A stretch of 29,755 nucleotides of DNA from an uncultured Bacteroidaceae bacterium (GCA_904502185.1 CAJGDX010000018.1:1-29755); one strand, 5' to 3'; shown: positions 9,247 to 17,084, numbered from the stretch's first letter. Translations and numbers: made by a program. The notes: generated from the letters alone by a model not told the origin.

Positions 9247-9289
9247 AATATGTTTCTGTATATTTTTTTATAGTGTCTTTTTCTTGTTT

Positions 9290-11068
9290 TTAATCGAATA
9301 GGTTGTCTCGTTGTATGTATGCAATTATATCACCGCGGCGCACTTGTTGTCCCTGTGTCGCGCATATCTCCACAACTCGTCCGCCGAGTCCGGTGGATAT
9401 TGGCTGGAGTTCGCCCCAGGGAGTAATAATTGTGCAGAACTGCTCGTCTGCATCAAAATGTTTGCCTATTGCAGGTGGTACGGATGCACCGTCGTAGGAT
9501 ACCTCCCACAGGAGCTGACCCTTTTCCGGAGCTGCTATCGGCTCGGCTTTTGCATGTTTAATGGCTTTTATCTCTTCCAGACTGATGCCCTTCTTTGCCA
9601 TTTCTCCATCTTTGGCTTTTTCAATGTCCGCGAGGAAACGCTCTTTGGCAACTCCGCTCTTGTAGTCGCGGTATTGACGGTCGTGCATTGCAAATTCAAA
9701 CAACTCTTCATCGTCTTCTCCGCGTTCCCAACCTAACTCTTCCATCTCCTTAATATATTTGTCGAGTGCATCGGGGTAGAAACTCTGAGGGTCGGCAGTG
9801 GTGAATTCGTATCCTTTCTCTTTGGCAAGTTCTACTATTTCAGGAGCTACCTCACCGGGGAGCTTGCCGCTCTTGCCTAATATCATTCCCCACATGCTTT
9901 CATCCATGCGGCTGAAACGCGGTTCGTCCTGTGCGCTGCTTAGCAGGTTCATCAGTGCAATGTTCTTAACATATTGGCTAAAAGGAGTAACCAATGGCGG
10001 ATAGCCCACTCGTGGCCATACGTATGCAACTTCGTTGAAAAGTTCAACCATCAGGTCGTCAAGACTGTTGTATGTGGGCTTGCCTTTGCTCTGAAGTATT
10101 CCGTTTATTCCTTTATAAACGCCTGCTAGGTCGGACATCATTGAACCCATCATTCCTCCGGGAAGTCCGCTTGTGAGCAACAGCGAACTCATCAGTTTGT
10201 TGCTGTTGTCCATAAAATATCCTAACCACTCGTCAATAAACTCTTGAGTCAGGCTTCGTGCCTTCATGTAAGCATTCATGTTTATTTCTGCCACTTTGAA
10301 ACCTGCGTCTTTGAGCATAGCCTGCACACTGATGATATCCGGATGCACTTTGCCCCAAGAGAGTGGTTCTATTGCAGTATCAATAATATCGCATCCATTT
10401 TCGCATACTTCCAGAATTGAGGCCATTGAAAGACCGGGTCCACTGTGACCGTGGTATTGTATTATGGTGTCGGGATGTTTCTCCTTTATGCTTTTAACCA
10501 ATTTTCCAAGGAACGATGGACGTCCTATTCCTGCCATGTCCTTGAGACATATTTCTGCTGCACCCTCAGCTATCAGAATGTCAGCAATGTTGCTGTAATA
10601 TTCAACAGTGTGTATGGGAGAGGATGTTATGCAGAGTGTAGCCTGAGGAATCATTCCTGCTTCAAGGGCATATTTAATAGAAGGAATAATGTTTCGTACA
10701 TCATTCAGTCCGCAGAATATTCGTGTAATGTCTGTGCCTTGAGCTTTCTTTACTTTGTACATCAGGCGACGAACATCTGCCGGAACGGGAAACATGCGCA
10801 AAGCGTTCAAGGCTCTGTCGAGCATGTGTGTTTGTATTCCGGCTTCGTTGAAACATTTCGTAAACGAGCGCACCGCCTTGTTAGGGTTCTCTCCTGCCAT
10901 CAGGTTTACCTGCTCAAAAGCTCCTCCATTTGTCTCAACTCGTGCAAAGCAACCCATGTCAACAATTACGGGAGCAATTTTCTCTAATTGTTCTGCCAAA
11001 GGTTGGAATTTTCCGGATGATTGAAACATATCACGGTAAACCAAACTGAATTTAATCTCCTTCTTCAT
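9290..11068 (-). CDS. Carboxyltransferase related to oxaloacetate decarboxylase alpha / PycB, biotin lysine missing
   Basis: A 592-aa protein whose first ~480 residues are the carboxyltransferase module of oxaloacetate decarboxylase alpha, transcarboxylase 5S and PycB. Expected active-site residues are present: metal ligand D13 (YRDMFQSS), K176 in CLKDMAG (the usually carbamylated lysine), and H206/H208 in QYHGHSG. The family consensus RDxHQS has Phe in place of His here. After a charged linker (about 485-530), the last ~55 residues resemble half of a biotinyl barrel (GGRVVEICATQGQQVRRGD), but where A-M-K-M/T should be there is PWG (550-552). No attachment lysine is visible, so any biotin must come from another protein. 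The start at 11068 (MKKEIKFSL) is preferred over the ATG at 11095 because it opens the conserved domain. It heads a likely operon with nrdD and nrdG. Confidence 0.75.
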   Translation of the reverse strand: MKKEIKFSLVYRDMFQSSGKFQPLAEQLEKIAPVIVDMGCFARVETNGGAFEQVNLMAGENPNKAVRSFTKCFNEAGIQTHMLDRALNALRMFPVPADVRRLMYKVKKAQGTDITRIFCGLNDVRNIIPSIKYALEAGMIPQATLCITSSPIHTVEYYSNIADILIAEGAAEICLKDMAGIGRPSFLGKLVKSIKEKHPDTIIQYHGHSGPGLSMASILEVCENGCDIIDTAIEPLSWGKVHPDIISVQAMLKDAGFKVAEINMNAYMKARSLTQEFIDEWLGYFMDNSNKLMSSLLLTSGLPGGMMGSMMSDLAGVYKGINGILQSKGKPTYNSLDDLMVELFNEVAYVWPRVGYPPLVTPFSQYVKNIALMNLLSSAQDEPRFSRMDESMWGMILGKSGKLPGEVAPEIVELAKEKGYEFTTADPQSFYPDALDKYIKEMEELGWERGEDDEELFEFAMHDRQYRDYKSGVAKERFLADIEKAKDGEMAKKGISLEEIKAIKHAKAEPIAAPEKGQLLWEVSYDGASVPPAIGKHFDADEQFCTIITPWGELQPISTGLGGRVVEICATQGQQVRRGDIIAYIQRDNLFD

Positions 11069-11212
11069 AATCTGATTTTTGGCTGATACTGTCATAGACA
11101 GCTGTTAAAATTGATGTTTCGAACAGTTCTTTCATGTTGGATCACATTCTACGCTCAAATTGCCTTATGGGTAACAGAGGGTATATATGTGACCTTTTGG
11201 GCCATTCTGTTG

Positions 11213-11220
11213 CAAATATA
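11213..11220 (-). promoter_or_regulatory. -7 box for the carboxyltransferase-nrdD-nrdG operon
   Basis: On the minus strand the sequence is TATATTTG, an exact TAnnTTTG match followed by C. It implies a leader of about 140 nt before the start at 11068, long for this kind of genome. A short inverted repeat (CTGTC-TAT-GACAG, 11092-11104) lies near the end of that leader. Confidence 0.5.
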
Positions 11221-11567
11221 ATATTATTTTTTCTGAATGAAATTTTGGAGCAGTTTTTATTTGGTGCTTCCGATATATTTCTCTTGGTTATTCGAGTATC
11301 TTAATGAATAATTTTATCTAGAATTCAGATCTCTTTTCTTTCCTTTCAGCTATTTCCCATAGCCCTATTTTCCCTCCGTTTTACCAAATATTTCGGTGAA
11401 ATGGTCGTTTTTGGTTCTCTTTTTCGTCGAATTTCACCCCTGAATACAGAATTTCGCCCCTAAATAAGCTATTTTGCCCAAAAAAGCAGCTGTGTATCGC
11501 AAAAATATTGCAATATAGAATTGAATTCGGAAATTTGCGCCGTGATTCAATAAAAAGACTGAAAAAG
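11221..11567. other. AT-rich intergenic control region before the acyl-activating enzyme cluster
   Basis: There is no credible coding sequence here. The stretch separates divergent transcription units. It contains an 8-bp inverted pair GGTGAAAT/ATTTCACC (11393-11400 with 11431-11438), the 20-nt tandem repeats at 11429-11488 and a 12-bp palindrome ATATTGCAATAT at 11505-11516. I found no full TAnnTTTG box close to the first ligase gene; GAAATTTG near 11530 is the nearest match. Confidence 0.5.
11429..11488. repeat. Three degenerate 20-nt tandem repeats
   Basis: Unit 1 (11429-11448) and unit 2 (11449-11468) share GAATTTC, then A or G, then CCCCT, then A/G-AATA. Unit 3 (11469-11488) is more diverged, keeping ATTTTGCCC. 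The period is exactly 20 nt, close to two helical turns, which suits side-by-side binding of a regulator just upstream of the first acyl-activating enzyme gene. Confidence 0.5.
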
Positions 11568-13241
11568 ATGAAACATTTTTTGACTTACATTGACGAGGCT
11601 ATCAAGAACTACTGGAATGAACCGGCTTTGACCAATTATGGAGCCAACACTCTTACATACGGTGATGTTGCTGCCGGTATTGAAATATATCATTTGGTAT
11701 TTGAAAAATGTGGAATCGCAAAAGGTGACAAGATTGCATTGTGTGCAAAAAACTCAGCAGAGTGGTGTGTCGCCTATTTGGCAGTTTTGACGTATGATGC
11801 GGTAGCTGTTCCATTGTTGCCCGATTTTCTTCCTGCAAATGTGGTTGATTTGACAAGAATTTCGGATAGCCGCATGATGATTGTTGACAATGCTATAATG
11901 TCTTCCTTTATAAAAAGTGGTGTTGCCGGTGATTTTGCATCGTTGCCCGGATTCTGTGCAATTCTTAATTTGAATAGCATGAAGTTGATGGACGAAAGCA
12001 ATAATATGCCTGCCAACTTGATGGATGTTGTTGAGAAAACCTATGAAACCCGCTTCCCCGGTGGTGTTACTCCCAAAAGAGTAAGTTATTCGAGAACACG
12101 ACTCGATGCGCTTTCTGTCATCAGTTTCACATCAGGAACAAGCAGTTCGCCTAAGGGTGTGATGATTCCTGCTCGCGCGGTTTCTGCCAATTTGGAATTT
12201 GCACATAAAGAGATGAAAGCCGATGTGGGATGGACAATTTTGTCAATATTGCCCCTTGCACATATGTTTGGAATGGCTTTCGACTTTATATTCCCATTCA
12301 CCAAGGGTTGCCATATATATATATTTAATGTAAAGCCAACCCCGGCTCGACTCATAGCAGCATTGGCAGAGGTAAAGCCCTTCATGTTCCTGACTGTACC
12401 TCTTGTGGTTGAGAAAATCTTCCGTTCTAAAGTAATGCCCAAGCTTGAAAAACCTTTGATGCGAGTGTTGATGGCTATTCCCGGTGTTCGCGGTATGATA
12501 TTGAAGAAAGTATGTAACACTTTGGTGGATGTATTTGGTGGCAATGTAGGAATAGGCGGACTTATCCTTGGTGGAGCAGCTATTAATAAAGAGGTAGAGC
12601 AGTTGATGAATGAGATGAAGTTCCCTTACCTTGTCGGATATGGAATGACAGAGTGTGCTCCGTTGATAGGCTACAGAAATTGGCGTAAATTCAAGATTCA
12701 CTCATGTGGTGCAGTTGCTCATCCTTCGGTTGAGGTACGTATCGATTCTGAAAATCCAGCTGAAGTCCCTGGCGAAATACAGGTTAAGGGTGATGCAGTG
12801 ATGGTAGGATACTATAAGAACGAAAAGGCTACCGACGCTGTATTTACAGAAGATGGATGGTTGAAGACCGGTGATATGGGTACTATGGATTCTGACGAAA
12901 ATATGTATATCCGTGGCAGATGCAAGAATATGATTCTGACAGCAAACGGACAGAATATTTACCCCGAAGAGATAGAGGATCTTGTCAATCAGTTGCCAAT
13001 GGTTACCGAGTCGCTGATTGTAGGACGAAAAAATACGCTTGTTGCACTTGTGGTTCCAAATATGGAAGCTGCTCAGCAGGCAGGAATGAATGAAGAAGAT
13101 TTGAAAAAGACAATAGAGAGTGATGTATTTGATTTAAACAAGAAGTTACCCTCATATAGTCAGATAACATTATGCGAGATTCGCAATGCGCCCTTTGAAA
13201 AAACACCCAAATTAAGTATCAAGCGATTTATGTATAAATAA
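11568..13241 (+). CDS. AMP-forming acyl-CoA synthetase / acyl-activating enzyme, copy 1
   Basis: An ANL-superfamily enzyme of 557 aa that should adenylate a carboxylic acid, probably a fatty acid, and pass it to CoA or an acyl carrier. The phosphate-binding loop TSGTSSSPKG is at 188-197, the aromatic/AMP motif is GYGMTECAP, and the hinge block is GWLKTGDMG followed by GRCKNMILTANGQNIYPEE. The catalytic C-terminal lysine lies in LSIKRFMYK. No signal peptide. The ATG at 11568 is chosen because MKHFLTYIDEAIKNYW aligns with the starts of the next two copies; the frame upstream opens only at a TTG. It is the most diverged of the three paralogues (for example FLPANVVDLTRISDSRMMI where the others have FLPKSVVELTCFAD). 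Substrate and acceptor cannot be read from sequence. Confidence 0.88.
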   Translation: MKHFLTYIDEAIKNYWNEPALTNYGANTLTYGDVAAGIEIYHLVFEKCGIAKGDKIALCAKNSAEWCVAYLAVLTYDAVAVPLLPDFLPANVVDLTRISDSRMMIVDNAIMSSFIKSGVAGDFASLPGFCAILNLNSMKLMDESNNMPANLMDVVEKTYETRFPGGVTPKRVSYSRTRLDALSVISFTSGTSSSPKGVMIPARAVSANLEFAHKEMKADVGWTILSILPLAHMFGMAFDFIFPFTKGCHIYIFNVKPTPARLIAALAEVKPFMFLTVPLVVEKIFRSKVMPKLEKPLMRVLMAIPGVRGMILKKVCNTLVDVFGGNVGIGGLILGGAAINKEVEQLMNEMKFPYLVGYGMTECAPLIGYRNWRKFKIHSCGAVAHPSVEVRIDSENPAEVPGEIQVKGDAVMVGYYKNEKATDAVFTEDGWLKTGDMGTMDSDENMYIRGRCKNMILTANGQNIYPEEIEDLVNQLPMVTESLIVGRKNTLVALVVPNMEAAQQAGMNEEDLKKTIESDVFDLNKKLPSYSQITLCEIRNAPFEKTPKLSIKRFMYK

Positions 13242-13276
13242 CGCTATATTTGTTAACGAAACAAAAATACGGCGTT
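13240..13276 (+). terminator. Possible hairpin after ligase copy 1
   Basis: An imperfect stem overlaps the stop codon: AACGC (13240-13244) with GCGTT (13272-13276), and inside it TTTGTT (13249-13254) with AACAAA (13260-13265). No strong T-tract follows. It may end copy 1 transcription, or only slow it. Confidence 0.3.
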
Positions 13277-13280
13277 TATA

Positions 13281-13315
13281 TATACTTGAATTGATAGTTT
13301 TTATACTTAAATTGA
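13281..13315. repeat. Two 14-nt direct repeats 21 bp apart upstream of copy 2
   Basis: TATACTTGAATTGA (13281-13294) and TATACTTAAATTGA (13302-13315) match at 13 of 14 positions and start 21 bp apart, two turns of the helix. They end four bases before a -7-like box, which is where an activator would bind. Probably an operator; the binding protein is unknown. Confidence 0.5.
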
Positions 13316-13318
13316 GTT

Positions 13319-13326
13319 AAACTTTG
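13319..13326 (+). promoter_or_regulatory. Candidate -7 box for ligase copy 2
   Basis: AAACTTTG, followed by C, matches TAnnTTTG at all but the first base. Two other near matches lie downstream: GATATTTG at 13359-13366 and CAACTTTG at 13378-13385. The direct repeats immediately upstream favour this one, giving a leader of about 60 nt. Confidence 0.35.
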
Positions 13327-13392
13327 CACAAAAGATACAGAATGTGAAATGTAGTGCTGATATTTGCACAAAAATATCAACTTTGTGTAATT

Positions 13393-15066
13393 ATGGAACA
13401 CTATTTGAATCACATTAACACTGCTATCAAGAAGTATTGGGATATGCCCGCTTTCTGTAATTTCGGAGCGGAGACATTTACTTATGGTGAAGTTGCTACA
13501 GGCATCGAGAAGTATCACATTCTTTTTAAAGAGTGTGGCATAAAGAAAGATGATAAAATTGCTGTATGCGCAAGAAACTCCGCACAGTGGGGTGTTGCAT
13601 TTATGGCAGTTGTAACTTATGATGCTGTAGTAGTTCCTCTTTTGCCCGACTTTCTTCCTAAGTCAGTAGTGGAACTTACATGTTTCGCAGATTGTAAAAT
13701 GTTGATTGTAGACGACAGTATAAATCGTGCTCTTCAGCAGGATGATGTACTTAAAGGCTTTGAGCAGCAAAAAGACTTTCTTGGAGTCTTCAATCTGATG
13801 AATATGAAGCCCATAGTTTCATATAGTGATGTATTTGCAGATGCTTCGGCACAGCTCGATGCCAAGTTCAATGCAAAATATCCTAATGGAGTAAAAGCTG
13901 ACGATGTCGATTACTCAAAGAGCAATGACGACATGGATCGTTTGGCATTGATCAGTTTCACCTCGGGAACCAGCAGCTCACCCAAGGGTGTGATGTTGCC
14001 CGTAAGAAGTCTCTCTTCGAATATGCGATTTGCACTTGCTGCAATTCCCGCTAACGTTGGTGGACATATACTCTCAATACTCCCATTGGCACACATGTTT
14101 GGTATGACATTCGATTTTCTCTATCCTATGACAATCGGAGGAAAAATTACAATGTTGACCCAGAAACCTACACCTGCGCGTCTTTTGGCTGCGCTGGCCG
14201 AGGTCAAGCCTTTCATGTTCCTTACAGTGCCTATGGTCATTGAAAAGGTGTTTAAGGCTAAGGTTATTCCTACCTTGCGCAAACCTTTGATGCGTGTGGC
14301 ATTGGCAATCCCCGGACTCAACAAGATAATACTGAAGGCCGTACGAGATAAACTTTATAATACCTTCGGTGGAAACCTTATACATGGAGTCATTATTGGT
14401 GGTGCCGCTCTTAATAAAGAGGTAGAGGGATGGATGAAAAAGATGAAATTCCCCTATTGCGTCGGTTACGGAATGACTGAGTGTGGTCCTATTATTTCAT
14501 ACTGCGATTGGAAACACTTTGAGCGTTCATCATGCGGTAGACTTGTACGTCCCCTCGAACTGAGAATTGATTCTACAAATGCTGAAAAGGTTCTCGGCGA
14601 GATACAGGTAAAAGGTGATAACGTGATGGTTGGCTACTACAAGAATGAAGAGGCTACGCGTGCTGCATTTACAAAAGATGGTTGGTTGCGTACCGGAGAT
14701 ATGGGTACTTTCGATAAGAAGGATAATGTCTTTATCAAAGGTCGTTGCAAGAATATGCTTCTTTCTGCCAGCGGACAGAATATCTACCCCGAGGAGATTG
14801 AGGATAAATTGAATAACCTTCCCTATGTACTCGAGTCGTTGGCTGTTCAGCGCAAGAATGCCATCATCGGACTTATCGTACCTAATTGGGATGCAGCAAA
14901 ATCTGATGGTCTTTCTGAAGAAAACCTTTTAGCCCTTCTTCGCGAAGAGGTTAAGAAGATTAATGTCGAATTGCCTGCATACAGCAGAGTCAACGATATA
15001 GAACTCAGAAGAGATGCCTTCGAAAAAACACCTAAGCAGAGTATCAAACGATTTATGTATCAGTAG
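13393..15066 (+). CDS. AMP-forming acyl-CoA synthetase / acyl-activating enzyme, copy 2
   Basis: The second ANL-superfamily paralogue, 557 aa. It has TSGTSSSPKG at 190-199, VGYGMTECGPIISYCD, the hinge GWLRTGDMG, the block GRCKNMLLSASGQNIYPEE and a C-terminal KQSIKRFMYQ with the expected lysine. The ATG at 13393 gives MEHYLNHINTAIKKYW, matching its neighbours; 13 upstream codons in frame lie over candidate promoter boxes. It is visibly closer to copy 3 than to copy 1 (shared FLPKSVVELTCFAD, MLLSASGQN, EEIEDKLN), so the 2/3 duplication looks more recent. 151 nt with its own repeats and promoter-like boxes separate it from copy 1, which suggests separate control. Probably fatty-acid activation in the cytoplasm. 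Confidence 0.88.
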   Translation: MEHYLNHINTAIKKYWDMPAFCNFGAETFTYGEVATGIEKYHILFKECGIKKDDKIAVCARNSAQWGVAFMAVVTYDAVVVPLLPDFLPKSVVELTCFADCKMLIVDDSINRALQQDDVLKGFEQQKDFLGVFNLMNMKPIVSYSDVFADASAQLDAKFNAKYPNGVKADDVDYSKSNDDMDRLALISFTSGTSSSPKGVMLPVRSLSSNMRFALAAIPANVGGHILSILPLAHMFGMTFDFLYPMTIGGKITMLTQKPTPARLLAALAEVKPFMFLTVPMVIEKVFKAKVIPTLRKPLMRVALAIPGLNKIILKAVRDKLYNTFGGNLIHGVIIGGAALNKEVEGWMKKMKFPYCVGYGMTECGPIISYCDWKHFERSSCGRLVRPLELRIDSTNAEKVLGEIQVKGDNVMVGYYKNEEATRAAFTKDGWLRTGDMGTFDKKDNVFIKGRCKNMLLSASGQNIYPEEIEDKLNNLPYVLESLAVQRKNAIIGLIVPNWDAAKSDGLSEENLLALLREEVKKINVELPAYSRVNDIELRRDAFEKTPKQSIKRFMYQ

Positions 15067-15136
15067 TTTGTAAACAGAACTGCTGATCGGAAAAGATAAG
15101 CATTGGTTAGTTGTGTCAGCTGACAATGCGACGTTT

Positions 15137-15168
15137 ACAATCGCTACCCGGTAGCGGGTGGCGATTGT
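15137..15168 (+). terminator. Terminator hairpin between ligase copies 2 and 3
   Basis: ACAATCGCTACCC (15137-15149) pairs with 15156-15168 through 13 bp with one G-T wobble, loop of six, followed by TTTTG. It suggests that copies 2 and 3 are not simply one transcript. A perfect 12-bp palindrome TGTCAGCTGACA lies just upstream at 15114-15125. Confidence 0.6.
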
Positions 15169-15197
15169 TTTGTACCTAAATATACACTAGAAAAATT

Positions 15198-16874
15198 ATG
15201 AAACACTATTTGAATCATTTTGCCAGTTCGGTAAAAAAGTATTGGGAACAGCCCATGTTCACCAATTTTGGAGCTAACACTCTTACATACGGAGACGTTG
15301 CCAAAAGCATTGAAAAATATCATATATTATTCAAGGAATCCGGTATTGCCAAGGGTGACAAGATTGCTCTCTGTGCAAGAAACTCGGCAGAGTGGGGAGC
15401 TGCATTCATGGCTATCGTTACCTATGATGCAGTGATTATTCCCTTGCTTCCCGACTTCCTTCCCAAGTCAGTTGTTGAGCTCACATGTTTTGCTGACTCC
15501 AAAATGTTGATTGCCGATGCAACTTGTTACAACGGCTTCAAAGATGACAAGGAGGCTATGGAGATGATGAGCAACAAAAACGACTTTGTCGGAATAATCG
15601 ACGTGAAGGATATGAAGTTGTTTGCATCATTCTCTGACCAGTTTACAAAAGTGGTAGAGGGTTGGGACGCTAAGTTTGCTGCTAAATATCCCTCTGGCGT
15701 AACTGCCGAAATGGTAGATTATTCAAAGGATGAAAAAAACCTTGACAATCTGGCACTTATCAGCTTTACCTCAGGTACTACAAGCTCTCCCAAGGGCGTG
15801 ATGTTGTCTGCAAGAAGCCTCTCTGTGAACCTCGACTTTGCTTTGCGCGAGATTCCTTTGAAGCCCGCAGGACATATCCTTTCTGTTCTTCCTCTTGCAC
15901 ACATGTTTGGACTTACATTCGACTTCCTCTTCCCCATGGCAGGCGGTTGTCACATTACTATCCTTGGTGCCAAACCCACACCTGCAAAAATGTTGCTGGG
16001 TTTTGCTGAGGTTAAGCCTTTCATGTTCCTGACAGTACCTATGGTACTTGAGAAAATATTCCGTTCAAAGGTTATACCTACATTGCGTAAACCTGCAATG
16101 CGCATAATGCTCGCTATCCCCGGTATCAAGCAGCTTCTTCTCTCTAAAATCAGAACAAAGCTCCTTACCACTTTTGGCGGTGAATTGACACAGGGATTCC
16201 TCATCGGTGGTGCTGCGCTTAATAAAGAGGTTGAGGATGCTATGCGTCTGATTGGTATTCCCTATTCAGTTGGTTACGGAATGACAGAGTGCGGTCCCCT
16301 TATCTCTTATTGTGATAAGAAAATTTTTGCAGCCGGTTCATGTGGCCGTCCTGCATATCCCATCGAGGTTAGAATTGATTCTCCCCGCCCCGCGAAGGTG
16401 CTTGGCGAGATTCAGGTTAAGGGTCCCTTCGTTATGAATGGATATTATAAAAATGAAGAGGCTACTTCTGCTGTCTTCACAAGCGACGGATGGCTTAAGA
16501 CCGGCGACATGGGTGTGATGGATGCTAAAGGCAACATCTTCATCAAGGGTCGTTGCAAGAATATGCTTCTTTCTGCAAGCGGTCAGAATGTTTACCCCGA
16601 GGAGATTGAGGATAAACTGAACTCTATCCCCTTTGTGGTTGAGTCGCTTGCAGTACAGCGCAAGAACTCTATTATAGCTCTTCTGGTTGTGGATTGGGCA
16701 GCTGCAAAGAGTGCAGGTCTTACAGAAGATGCTGTTAAGGCACAGTTGCGTGAGAATGTTATGAAGGTTAACGAACTGCTTCCTGCATACAGCCGCGTAA
16801 ACGATTGCGAGTTCCGCATCGATCCTTTCGAGAAGACTCCCAAGCAGAGTATCAAACGTTTTATGTATCAGTAA
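15198..16874 (+). CDS. AMP-forming acyl-CoA synthetase / acyl-activating enzyme, copy 3
   Basis: The third ANL-superfamily paralogue, 558 aa. Its phosphate loop reads TSGTTSSPKG, closer to the family consensus than the TSS version in copies 1 and 2. Other motifs are YGMTECGPLISYCD, GWLKTGDMG, GRCKNMLLSASGQNVYPEE and a terminal KQSIKRFMYQ. The start at 15198 (MKHYLNHFASSVKKYW) agrees with copies 1 and 2. It lies 131 nt after copy 2, beyond a hairpin, and I see no clear TAnnTTTG box in that gap. A strong terminator follows. As with the other copies, whether the acceptor is CoA or acyl carrier protein, and the chain length used, are open. Confidence 0.88.
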   Translation: MKHYLNHFASSVKKYWEQPMFTNFGANTLTYGDVAKSIEKYHILFKESGIAKGDKIALCARNSAEWGAAFMAIVTYDAVIIPLLPDFLPKSVVELTCFADSKMLIADATCYNGFKDDKEAMEMMSNKNDFVGIIDVKDMKLFASFSDQFTKVVEGWDAKFAAKYPSGVTAEMVDYSKDEKNLDNLALISFTSGTTSSPKGVMLSARSLSVNLDFALREIPLKPAGHILSVLPLAHMFGLTFDFLFPMAGGCHITILGAKPTPAKMLLGFAEVKPFMFLTVPMVLEKIFRSKVIPTLRKPAMRIMLAIPGIKQLLLSKIRTKLLTTFGGELTQGFLIGGAALNKEVEDAMRLIGIPYSVGYGMTECGPLISYCDKKIFAAGSCGRPAYPIEVRIDSPRPAKVLGEIQVKGPFVMNGYYKNEEATSAVFTSDGWLKTGDMGVMDAKGNIFIKGRCKNMLLSASGQNVYPEEIEDKLNSIPFVVESLAVQRKNSIIALLVVDWAAAKSAGLTEDAVKAQLRENVMKVNELLPAYSRVNDCEFRIDPFEKTPKQSIKRFMYQ

Positions 16875-16977
16875 AATATGACTGACGTGCTGTTCTGCAT
16901 TGTAATAAAAAGCATCTGTTTTGCAGAGTGAATACAGAACAGTTTATACGATAATTGTATTTGAATTAAGAATTTGT

Positions 16978-17015
16978 AAAAATAGTTTCCTCACAGTTCT
17001 GAGGAAACTATTTTT
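16978..17015 (+). terminator. Terminator after ligase copy 3
   Basis: A 16-bp perfect stem (16978-16993 with 17000-17015, loop CAGTTC) ends in a run of T. This is a classic intrinsic terminator about 100 nt after the stop of copy 3. A shorter inverted pair, CTGTTCTG (16890-16897) with CAGAACAG (16935-16942), lies between stop and terminator. Confidence 0.8.
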
Positions 17016-17046
17016 TATTTATATGCGGTAGATGAAAAAAAATGTG

Positions 17047-17054
17047 TAGCTTTG
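17047..17054 (+). promoter_or_regulatory. -7 box of the pyrH promoter
   Basis: TAGCTTTG is an exact match to TAnnTTTG. It leaves about 25 nt of leader before the pyrH ATG at 17085 and overlaps an upstream in-frame ATG at 17052, ruling out that longer start. Confidence 0.6.
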
Positions 17055-17084
17055 TATGTTAAAGCAATAAAAAAGATATATAGT

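Noticed and set aside
8683..9273. 196-codon open frame antisense to nrdD
   Set aside because: Its low-complexity V/C/Y-rich translation is typical of the reverse strand of a real gene, and nrdD is unambiguous.
12309..12324. TA-dinucleotide run that looked like a microsatellite
   Set aside because: It encodes IYIF within ligase copy 1 and keeps the frame, so it is ordinary coding sequence.
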